From the NCBI GenBank assembly GCA_945882215.1, contig CAMCWM010000022.1, positions 1 through 42,470 on the forward strand: a stretch of 42,470 nucleotides of DNA, written 5' to 3'. Shown here one piece after another: positions 9,001-21,000 of this stretch. The DNA is from Akkermansia muciniphila (GTDB taxonomy: Bacteria > Verrucomicrobiota > Verrucomicrobiia > Verrucomicrobiales > Verrucomicrobiaceae). The notes under the pieces were generated by a model that ran no database searches, had not been told where the DNA came from, and saw nothing but the letters and a program-made list of their open reading frames with translations. The position numbers and the translations under genes were made by a program. Position 1 is the stretch's first letter. Every line of letters begins with the position of its first letter.

Positions 9001-12000
9001 CGAGCGTCACCATTCCGGTCAACGTGTTCAACAACAACACTGCCGGCCGTTACCTTCAGGGCTGGATCGACTTCAACAACGACGGCACGTTCAACAACAC
9101 CGACGTGGCCGGCGGTGGCGAGCGCATCTACAACGCGGCGGTTTCGGCCAGCGCCTCCTCGCAGACGATTAATGTCACCTTCACCGTGCCCGCAGGGGCG
9201 AGCGTCGGCCTCCAGCGGGGTGCGCGCTTCCGTTTCACCGACAACGCCGCCACCACGCCGACAAGCAGCGGGGCGAGTGGCGAAACGGAAGATTACTCTG
9301 CGACCATCGCCAGTCCTCCGGTCGCAGGCGGGGCGGGACTGCCCATCGTGCAGGAATGGTTCGTGCCGCAGCCGGAAGCGCAGATTCGCGAGGATTACCT
9401 GGTGCTGGCACCGAAGGTGAACGCGATCACCGACTCCGTCATCACCGTCACCGTGCCCATCGCGGCCACCAAGGTCGTCTTTGACCATTGGGAGGACGGT
9501 TACGAGGTGGATTTGAAGAATCCGGTGCAGCCGAGCACCTTGATCTGGGGCGATGGCAATGATGCGAACGGCAAACCGCCGGGCTACGCGAACGATCCGG
9601 CCTCGTTCACCGCCGGTTCCGTCATCACCATGCGCAACAACGTGACGCTGCCGCGCAACGCGTCCACCCGGCTGTATGACGGACGTGACCGGCTCGGTTC
9701 GACGTATGGCATCGTCATGACTCGCGCCGCGTGGTTCACCGATCCCGGCCCGCTGCTGGCAAACTCGGTCGAAGTGCGCGCCGTTAACGACTGGGGCAAC
9801 ACGTTCGTGCTTCCGGTCGGCGAGGATGTCATCTACCCGACACCGCTGGCGCAGTCCATGTTCGAGCATTGCTCCGCTTACGTCATGGCCGCGCAGAACG
9901 GCACCACGGTGCAGATCGACAAGGATGCCAACGGTGTCGCGGAGACCACCGTGACTCTGAACATGGGCGAGTCCTATCTCATCAACGCCGGGATCAAGAA
10001 AGGAACCAGGATCACGACCTCCAAACCCGCGCAGGTCATCGAGTTCTTCGGTGACATCAACGCCAACTTCGAAACCCGTGGCGCCAACGTGCCGGCGCTC
10101 GAAAAATGGTCGAGTGACTACTACGCGCCGGTGGGCACGGCCGCTGATGGTGATGACACCCATGTTTTCCTCTACAACCCGGACACGGCGGCCATCACGA
10201 TCAATTATGTGACCCAGGCCGGCTCTGGCTCCTTCGCCATCCCGGCCAAGAGCACCTACCGCCACCTCATGCCGCAGAACTCGGGCGCGCGTTTCACCAG
10301 CGTCAGCAACAAACCCTTTTGGGGTGTCGGCACGGTGGGCGCGGAGGCGAACCAAAACAATGTTCACGACTGGGGCTATGCGCTAGTGCCGAAAGATTTC
10401 CTGAGCACCGTGGTCGTCGTCGGCTGGGGCGCGGGCAGTGATGATGGCACGCAGAATGGCAGCCCGATCTGGGTCACGCCCACCAAGTCCACCATCATCT
10501 ACGTGGACTACAATGGTGACCGTAATGGGCCCCTGACCGATCCTTCCGGCCAGAAATACGACCTCGCTCTGAACGCTAGCGCGTTGTCTGTCAGCCGAGT
10601 TTATGAGTCGGACAAGGACCAGACCGGCACCCGCTTGTACACACTTGATGGCACCAATATCATCGGTGCCTGGGGTCAGGATCCCGCCACCGCAGGGCCT
10701 GCGCGGCCTTACCTCGACTTGGGCAACACGCTGCCAAACTACCCCGTGCCGGTCATCTCCAAGGTTTCCAGCATCGCGCTGGACAACTCGCCCACGGGCC
10801 CGAGCGCGGGCGACATCCTCGAATACACGATCACTTTCGAGAACAAATCCCTCTTTGCCCTCTCGACGGTCAGCATCGTGGACATCCTCCCGACCACACA
10901 GCTTGCGTATGTCCGCTATTCCACCACCCGGGACGGCACTTCCGTGACGGACAATGGCTCCACACCGTTTCCGCTGGATGAAGGCGGTCTCGTGATCCCG
11001 ATCCTCAATCCGAAAGAATCCACCGTGATCAAGTTCCGCGCCACGATCATCGGCACAGGCACCATCACCAACATTGTCAGTGCCGGCGGCATTCCTGGGG
11101 TGACGGCAACCGATGTGATTGTGGTTCCAGTCAGCGGCAGTTCCTCGATCTGCACACTTGATTTCACCAACAACACGGGCGGCGCGGTCATCTATCAGAC
11201 CGGAGAGGGCATTTACGTCACCGTTAACAACAGCAACGCCAACACCGCCTCAGGCGCGGTGGAAACGGTGACAGCCAGCATCCTGAACAACGCCACGGGT
11301 GATGCGGAAACGATCACACTGACCGAAACCGGCGCGAACACCGGCATCTTCCGCAACACCTCGTCGCTGCCGACCTCCACGACCGCAGGTCTCAATCCAA
11401 GCGATGGCACGCTCAGCGTCCAGGCCGGACACACCCTCACTGGGACGCACACGGACGGCGTTTCTGGCAATCCATGCTCCGACACCACCACCATCGCGGC
11501 TCCCAGCCTCACCAAGCAGCTATACCTTGATGCCGATGGTGCTGGCGGTGACATGACCGGCGATCTCGACCGCATTGATCCCGTGGTCACAGGTGACAGC
11601 ACCACATCGGAGACAGCCACTTTGACCACAGGCGGCGCTTCCGTCATCACCGCAGCCGCGACCACGACAGGTTCCAACACTTCCATTGCGATTGGGGGCA
11701 CGCTGAGCTTCTCCCATACGCCGGGCAGTGGTGCCAACCGCCTGCTGCTTGTGGCTGTCTCGGTGGGAAACACCACGGCGGATGATTCCGACCCTGATCC
11801 CGGCACCGTGACGGGTGTGACGTTTGGAGGCACCGCCATGACGCAGGTGGCGGCCGCTCACAGCGGTGCCGCCGTCCGCACTTACATCTACCGCCTGGTC
11901 AATCCGTCTTCGAGCGCGGCCAATGTGGTCGTCTCCATCGGCGCCAAGGCTTCATCCGTCACTGCCTCCGCGACCACCTTCACCGGCGTGCATCAAACCA

Positions 12001-15000
12001 CGCCGTTGGGTTCGTCTTCCAATTTTGTCGCCACGGGCGGTGACTACTTCGTCACCGGCACCTTCGCCTCCGCTGAAGACGAACTGGTCTATTCGAGTGT
12101 TGCCGTGGACGAGTATTCATCCGTCAACCAAGGTGTTTCCTCCGGGGCCGGACAGACGCAGCTCTGGAACAACAGCGGCTTCAACTATGTGAGCGGCGCT
12201 TCCAGCACCAAGCCCGGAGCCACTTCCGTTTCACTGCGCTACGATTTCCTCGACTACGAGGACGGCGTGATCGCCGCCGTGTCGATCAAGCCTGCGGCCG
12301 ATACTTCCGGCAGTGGCGCCACATGGACACAGACGCCGGCGTTTGCCGAGAACTTCAGCATGCCGGCAGGCGGCAATCTGGGTGTCACCGCCTATGCGGA
12401 GTTCTCCGTCTCCTCACCTGCGGCCACTCCGGCCATCACGGCCACGCTGAAGAATGGCGGCACCACCATCGCCACATTGACCAGCCCCGCCGCGACGCAT
12501 GTGAGCGGAAGCAGCGGGCAGCCGGTGACTTTGGACGCCACTTCATCATCACGAAGACGTGCAGGCACGGGCACCGACATCTCGCCGACTTTCTCATCTC
12601 TCACTTGGTCACATACCACCGGATCAGGCAGCAACCGTCTGTTGCTCGTGGGGGTCGCGCTCGAACCAGACAGTCAGGGGACCACCGTCAGCACAGTCAC
12701 CTACTCCGGGCAGTCCCTGACGCGGGCTGGATTCCAGCAATCCAGCGACAATGAGGCCCGCATGGAAATCTGGCGGCTCGTCAATCCTCCCAGCGGCACC
12801 GCCAATGTGGTCGTCACCCTCAATCAGTCTTGCGATGATGCTGTGGTGGCCGTGGCCTCCACATTCAGCGGCGTGCATCAAACCACGCCCTTGGGAACCT
12901 TCGCTTCAAGCCAGTCGGATCTGGGTGACGCCGCACCCCAGCCCTCGCTTTCACTCACCTCCGCCGCCGGAGAGCTGGTGTTTGACATGCTGGCGCTGGA
13001 TGATGCCGATTCCGTCACCGCGCCCGGCGGCGGGCAGACGCAGCGCTTGAATCTGACGCAGACGGACAGCGACTCCGGCATCACTGGGGCCGCGAGCACC
13101 AAGGCCGGGGCCTCCTCCGTGACGCTATCATGGACGACGGGGCCTGATTCCTGGGCGCTGGGGGCGGTTTCGATCAAACCGGCCACCACCGGTATTTCGA
13201 TCTACCGCCTCGATTGGAACGCCGCGCTCGCCAGTGCCGTGAACATTACGTCCGGCCAGTCTCTCAGCCTCAGCATCGAAAATGCGGGGGAGGCGGACTT
13301 CTCCGTTCTCTACGACAGCAGCACTTATCCTTCCAAGGTCAGTCTGCCGACCAACACCGTCATTCACACGGACTCCATCACCGTTTATGACGCTCCCTAT
13401 CCCGGCGGCAGTGCGACCACCGCGCCGAACCTTGGTGAGAAGGTCTATGTGCGAGTCACCGTCGGCGATCCGTTCGGCGCTTACGACATCACGACCGTTC
13501 CTTTCACCATCGACGCTCCAGGCGCTGCCAGCGATGTCTCTGCCACGCTGACCGTGGCGAATGTGGTCGAAACCACCGCGGCCACGAAGACCTATCAATA
13601 CGTCTGGACCACTGGCAGCATCGAAGGCCCCGTCACCATCTCTGCCACCGCCAAGGAAGGCTACGAGGATGCGATCACCTCGTCCAAATCGACCATCGTC
13701 ACGCTGAGTTCGCTCGATCTGGGCACACCGGGCTTCGCCACCTTCACCACCGGTTCCAACGGTGCCGACACCACAACCTATGCCCTCAATGAGCAGGTCG
13801 CCGTGCGTGTGACAGACATCGACCAGAACCTCAACGCCACCGTCGCCGAAACGCTTCTCGCCACCATCACCAGCAGCAGCGGTGACAGCGAAGAGATCAC
13901 GCTCACTGAGACAGGCATCGACACCGGTGTCTTCGTGTTTGTCATCCCCGCCAGCGCCACAATCACGGGCGCAGACAACAACGGCACGCTCTATGTCCCC
14001 GCAGGTGCCGTTTTGACCGTGGCTTATGTGGATCCCACCGATGCCACTGACGTCAGCAACGCCACCGCCACCACACCCGCCCTGACACCGGCGGTTTCAG
14101 TGATTCAAACACTGCTCTCGCCCGCCGATGGCCAGATCATCGTCGGTGAGACAGCTCAGTATCGCATCCGTGTGACGAACACGGGCAACACCACGCTCAA
14201 CACCGTTCAAGTGGTGGACACTTTCCCCGCTGCCAGCCTGGGCTATGTCTCTGCTTCCGTGACACCTAACACCGTGGCCGGTGGCAGCCTGACATGGACG
14301 AATGTGGGTCCGCTGGACTCAGGGCAGAGCGTGGACTTGTTCGTGAACTTCACCGGCCTTGCCGCCGCGAGTCCTGCGACTAACACCGTGAACGTCACCA
14401 CCGGCGGCGGCCCCACCGCCTCGTCGAACGCGTCCGTTATCGTGACACGTCCGGCCGTGAGCGTGACCAAGACCCTCGTCAGCCCCAATCCCGGCCCGGC
14501 GAGCAAGGGAGACGAGGTTGTCTTCAACCTGACGTTGCAAAACACCGGCACCACGACGCTCACCACGCTGCCGCTCGAAGACACCTTCAGTGACGCCAAC
14601 TTTGACTTCGTCTTCGCCACCATCACGCCCGACTCCGCCGGTGCTGGCAGTCTCGTGTGGAATGATGTCACGGACACCAGCAGCCTCGGCGTTGGCGAAA
14701 CATTCACCGTCACCGTCACCCTCCGCGCCAAAGGCAATGCCAACCCGGCCACCAACAACGCCGCCATCACCAATGCGTTCGATGCCAATGGCGATCCGGT
14801 GCCGCCTTCCAGCAGCGCCGCCAGTCTGCAACTGCTCGCAGCGACCATTTCCGGCTCCGTTTACGAGGACAAGGGCACCGCTGGCTTCGGCGGCGGCGAC
14901 ACCGGCCTCAACAACGTGACCGTCACGCTGTACAGCGATCCCAACAATGACGGTGATCCTGCGGATGGCACCGTTCAGGCCATCACCACCACGGACAGCC

Positions 15001-18000
15001 CGGGTTATTATGACTTCCTGAACCTCGGCGCGGGTGATTACGTCATCGTGCAGGATAATCTGCCGACCTATGTGAACGTCGCTGACACCAGCGGTGCCAA
15101 CGACAACCGCATTCCGGTGAACGTCACCACGCTCACCAGTCATCCCGACAACGATTTCCTCGATGTCATTCCCATCCCGCTCGATTTCGGCGACTGGAAT
15201 GGCAGCGGAGCCGCCACATCCATGGCCAGCACCATTCTGAGCACCAACATCCGCTTCGGTGAAACTGTGGATGAGGAGGAAAGCATCACTCCCGACTCGG
15301 CGGCTACGGCCGATGGCGATGACGAGGACGGCGTGACGATGCCCGTCAGCATGACACAAGGAACGAACGTGGTCATTCCGGTCAGCGTGTTCAATCTTAA
15401 CACGGCAAACCGTTACCTTCAGGCGTGGATCGACCTCAATAATGACGGCACGTTCAACAACATCGATGTCGCCAGCGGTGGCGAGCGCATCCACAACGCC
15501 GCCGTCCCCGCCTCCGCGTCCTTGCAGACCGTCAACGTCAGCTTCCTTGTCCCAATGAATGCCAGTGTCGGCCCGCAGCGCGGCGCGCGCTTCCGCTTCA
15601 CGGACAATGCCGCCACCACACCGACAAGCAGCAGCGCCAAGGGGGAGACGGAAGATTATGTGGTTGCCATCCTGGCACCCACACAGGACTTCGGTGACTT
15701 CAGCGGTTTTGCCTCCGCCAACAGCACCGGCAACTCCGCGCTGAAAATCGGCGCGCTCACCGATCTAGAAGGCGCTCAAACCACGAACAGCGCCGCCACT
15801 GGCGACGATGCCACCGGAGTCGATGATGAAGACGGCGTGACGATGCCCGCATCGATCGTCGCAGGCGGTCTGATCACAGTTCCGGTCAATGTGACCAACA
15901 ACACCGGAGCCGCCGCCTATCTGAATGCGTGGATCGACTACAACAACAACGGTAGTGCTTCCGACGTCGGCGAACAGATCGCCACCAACGTGCTCGTGCC
16001 GGATGGAACAACTGGAGCCACGATCAACATCACCTTCGACGTGCCCACGAGTGCCTCGGTGGGCGCCGGACGCGGAGTGCGTTTCCGCCTCACCAGCACG
16101 GCCTCTCCTGGCCCGACGGGCACAAGCGGCATTGGTGAGGTCGAGGACTATGTCGTGTCCATCGCCGCGCCGACGCTGGACCATGGCGACTTCAGCCTCT
16201 TCACGAATGCCAGCAGCACCGCCAACAACCGCCTGCGCATCGGTTCGAGCGTGGACATTGAAGGCCAGGCGATCACCGACGCCACCGCCACCGGCGACGA
16301 TCTGCACGGCAGCGATGACGAGAACGGCGTGACCGTGCCTGCGGCCATCACCCAGGGCACCGGCAGCAGCCTCACGGTGAACGTCACCAACACCAGCGGC
16401 TCGACGGCGTATCTGAACGCCTGGATCGACTACAATGGCAATGGCGTGCTCACGGACGCAGGTGAACAAATCGCCAGCAACACCGCCATCGCCAACAGCA
16501 CGTCCAATTCCAACCGAGCAGTCAACTTCACGGTCCCGGCGGTGGTGAAGACCGGCCAGGTCGGCGTGCGCGTGCGAATCACCAGTGTCAGCAGCCCCGG
16601 ACCGGATGGACAGGACGGCATTGGCGAAGTGGAGGACCACATGGTGAACATCGTGGCAAACACGGACTTCGGCGACTACGCCAGCTTCCCCAGTGCCAGC
16701 AGCAAAACCAACGGCACGCTGCGTCTCGGCAGTCTGACGGATTCGGAAGGCGGCCTTGACACCGATGCCAATGCCACGGCGGACGATTTGGACGGCAGCG
16801 ATGATGAGGACGGAGTGATCGTGCCAGCCGAGCTGGCGCAAGGAGCCGCCAGCAGCATCACGGTCAACACCTCCAACACCAGCGGCAGTTCCGCCTACCT
16901 CAACGCATGGATTGATTTCAACCGCAACGGCGTGCCCACGGATGCCGGTGAGCAGATCGCCTCCAACACCATCATCACCACCGGCACCTCCAACATCAAC
17001 CGCGTGCTTAATTTCACGCTTCCTGTCAGCGCCAGCCTCGGAAAGACGGCCGTGCGCGTGCGTCTGACCTCCGTGAGCAGTCCCGGCAGCGATGGCCTTG
17101 ATGGCAATGGTGAGGTGGAAGATCACACCACGATGATTGTGATTCCAACGACCGACTTCGGTGATGAACTCGATCTGGCGAATGCCAGCAGCACGATCAA
17201 CAGCAACCTCCGCCTCGGCGCGTTGGTGGATGCCGAAGGATCGCCCACCAAAACCGCCAACGCGGATGGCGACGACATCAATGGCAACGATGACGAGGAT
17301 GGTCTCTCCTTCCCATCCGTCACCGCCGGTCAGCCGGTGACACTGCCGGTGACAGTGACAAACCTCACGGGCGCGGCCGGCTATCTCAACGCCTGGATCG
17401 ACTTCAACAACAACGGCGTGCTCACCGACGCTGGCGAGCAGATCGCCACCAACGTTCTGGTGACGACCGGCACCGACAACGGCACGCTGACCCTCGACTT
17501 CAACGTTCCCACCAACGCCGTCACGGCCGCCACCAGCCTTGGCACGCGTTTCCGCCTCACCGACATCCAGAATCCCGGCCCCACCGGCCAGGCGGGCGTC
17601 GGCGAAGTGGAGGATCATCCCATTGTCATTCTCGCGCCGTTGACCGACTTCGGTGATTTCAGCGGCGCTCCGGAGGTTTCCAACACCGCCAGCACGAACC
17701 TGCGCCTCGGCTCCTTGGTGGACACCGAATATGCCTCCACCCGTAACGCCACTGCCACTGGTGACGACACCAGCGGCGTGGATGATGAGGACGGCGTCAC
17801 ACTGCCAGCCATGACAGCGGGCGCCCCCGCCACCATCACCGCCGTGGTGACCAACAACACCGGCCTCAGCGCCTACTTGAACGCGTGGATCGATTTCAAC
17901 AACAACGGTGTCTTCACCGATCCGGGTGAGCAAGTTTCCACCAACCTGCTGGTCGCCAACGCCACCAGCAATGCCACACGCAACATCGGCCTGACCGTTC

Positions 18001-21000
18001 CCGCCACCACCGTGACCGGAACGAGCCTGGGCGTGCGCGTGCGACTCTCCAGTGACATCTCTCCGGGCTCGACCGGCGCGGGCGGTGTTGGCGAGGTGGA
18101 AGACCACATCATCAACATCAGTCCTCCGACGACGGATTTTGGCGACTTGGCCAGTTTCGGAAGCGCCAGCAGCACGGTCATCAGCACCATCAAGCTGGGT
18201 GCCACGACCGACACTGAGTACGTGCAGACCATCAACGCCACCGCGACTGGCGACAACATCACCGCGCTTGATGATGAGGACGCAGTGGTGTTCCCCAGCA
18301 TGATCGCGGGCGCTCCGGCCACCATCCCCGTGGTGGTGACGAACACGAGCGGCTCGGCCGCCTATCTCAACGCATGGATCGACTTCAACAACAACGGAAG
18401 CATCACCGACGCGGGCGAGCAGATCGCCACCAACGTCTTGATTGCCACAGGCACCAGCAGCGCCACACAGAACCTGAGCACCACCATCCCGGCCACAACA
18501 CTGACCGGGGTGAATCTTGGTGCGCGCTTCCGTCTCACCAGCACAACCAGTCCTGGCGCGACCGGCAGCAGCGGCAACGGCGAGGTGGAAGATTACGTCG
18601 TCACCGTCATGGCGCCGACCACGGACTTCGGTGACTTCAACGGCTTTGCCGACGCTTCTCAAGGCACCAACCCGGCCCTGCGCATGGGCGCGTCACTGGA
18701 CGCGGAGTTTGCCTCCACGCGCAACGCCTCGGCCACCGGTGATGACCTGAGCGGTATGGACGATGAAGACGGTGCCGCACTGCCCTCCATGACCGCCGGC
18801 CAGACAGTGATCATTCCCGTCACCATCACCAACACAACCGGTGCCAACGGCTTCCTGAACGCCTGGTTCGACTTCAACAACAACGGCATCCTCACCGATT
18901 CGGGCGAGCAGATAGCCTCCAACATCACGATCGCGACTGGCGCGACTGACAGCGTCACCAACTTGACCGTCACCGTGCCTGCCACCGCCGTCACCGGCAC
19001 GAATGTGGGCCTGCGCTTCCGGCTTTCCGCACCCAGCGGCCTCGGCCCCACGGGCACCAACGCGCTCGCCGGCGAGATCGAGGATTATGCGGTAAACATC
19101 ATCGCACCGACGACTGATTTCGGCGACCATGCCGGCCTCTCCGCCGCCAGCAGCACTGCGAATGCCAACCTGTTGCTGGGCACCAACGTGGATGCGGAAT
19201 ACGCGGCCATTACCAACACCTCGGCCATGGGTGATGACAGCACCGGCATCGACGATGAAGACGGCGTCATCGTGCCGGCCAGCCTGGACCCCGGCACCAC
19301 CATCACTTTGCCTGTGACGGTGCAGAACAGAACGGGAGCCAGCGCCTGGCTGCACGCGTGGATCGACTTCAACAACGACGGCGTTCTCGACGATGCCCCG
19401 ATCAGCAGCGGTGGTGAGCGTCTGGAGGCAGCTCGTCTCATCCCCAGCCTGAACACCGGCACCATCCTGCGCGAATACTGGATGGGCATCAGCGGCACCA
19501 GCGTCTCCAATCTCACCAGCAACGCCAGCTATCCCAACAGCCCCACCAGTTACGACTACCGCAGCAGCTTCACCGCGCCGGTTGATTGGGCGGACAACAT
19601 GGGCCAGCGCATCCGAGGTTGGATTTATCCGCCTGTCAGCGGTCAGTACACCTTCTGGATCTCAGGTGATGATGAGACGCAGCTTTTCCTCAGCACCGAC
19701 GAGACCACCGCCAACACCACGATGATCGCGCGTGTGCCCGGATGGACCGGGTCGCTCGAATGGACGAAGTATGCCGAGCAGAAGTCGGTCAAAATCACGC
19801 TGGAGGCAGGCAAGCCGTATTATATCGAGGGTCTGATGAAGGAAGGCACGGGCGGTGACAGCATTGCCGCCGCTTGGGAACTTCCAGGCACCAGCACCGG
19901 CCCGGTGGTCATCAGCGGCCAGTATCTGGCCCCTTGGAGTGCCAGTTCGGTCTTCAACAGCTCCCAGCAGATCACCTTCACAGCGCCTACGTCGGCCAAT
20001 CCAGGCGCCAACCGCGCCGTGCGCTTCCGCCTGACCAATTCCTCCTCCACCACACCTTCAGGGGCCTCTGGAACAGGCGAAGTCGAGGACTACGCCATCA
20101 CGATCACTTCACCAACCAACGATTTCAGTGACTGGAGCGGTGCCGCCAATGCCTCCAACGGCGTGGACAGCCATCTCTTCCTGGGCACAGCGGTGGATGC
20201 CGAATATGTGGCCTCCTCGAATGCCACTGCCACTGGTGACGACCTCAATGGCACGGATGACGAGGACGGCGTGACGCTTCCCTCATTCATCGCAGGTGGG
20301 GCCTTCAACACCCCTGTCAGCGTGACCAATCTCACAGGCTCGGCGGCTTATCTGAATGCCTGGATCGACTTCAACAACAACGGCGTCTTCACCGACACCG
20401 GCGAGCAAGTGATCACCAACCTCACCGTGGCAAATGGCAGCAGCAACCTCACTGTCAATCCCACCATCAACGTGCCGGCCACAGCCGTCACCGGCACCAA
20501 CGTGGGCGTTCGTTTCCGTCTGACGGCCAACAGCGCCCCTGGAGCCACCGGCACAGGCGGTGGCATCGGCGAAGTGGAGGATTACGTGGCCACCATTGCC
20601 GCGCCCACCACAGACCAGGGTGACTTCTCCCGCTTTGCAGCGGCCAGCAGCACATCCAGCACGGCCCTGCGCATGGGATCGCTCACGGATGCCGAGTACA
20701 TCGCCACCACCAACCTCACCGCCAATGGCGATGACACCACGGGCAGCGATGATGAAGACGGCGTGACGTTGCCTTCCCTGATGGCGGGCGCTCCTGCCAC
20801 CATCCCGGTGGTTGTCACCAACACCACCGGCTCGGCAGCTTACCTCAACGCCTGGATTGACTTCAACAACAACGGGGTTCTCACGGATTCGGGCGAACAG
20901 GTCGCCACCAATGTCCTCGTTGCCACAGGCACGACCAACAGCACCCGCAATCTTGCCTTCACCGTTCCCTCGACCGCATTGACCGGCACCGCGCTCGGGC

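Noticed and set aside
8691..10367. 558-residue minus-strand frame
   Set aside because: Shadow of GEVED 4 and the IgGFc-like region, rich in Arg, Gly, His and Asp, with no motif.
15765..18662. 965-residue open frame on the minus strand inside the giant gene
   Set aside because: It is antisense to the GEVED array. Its Gly/Val/Asp/Arg-rich, periodic sequence is just the complement of the repeats and has no start context or domain.
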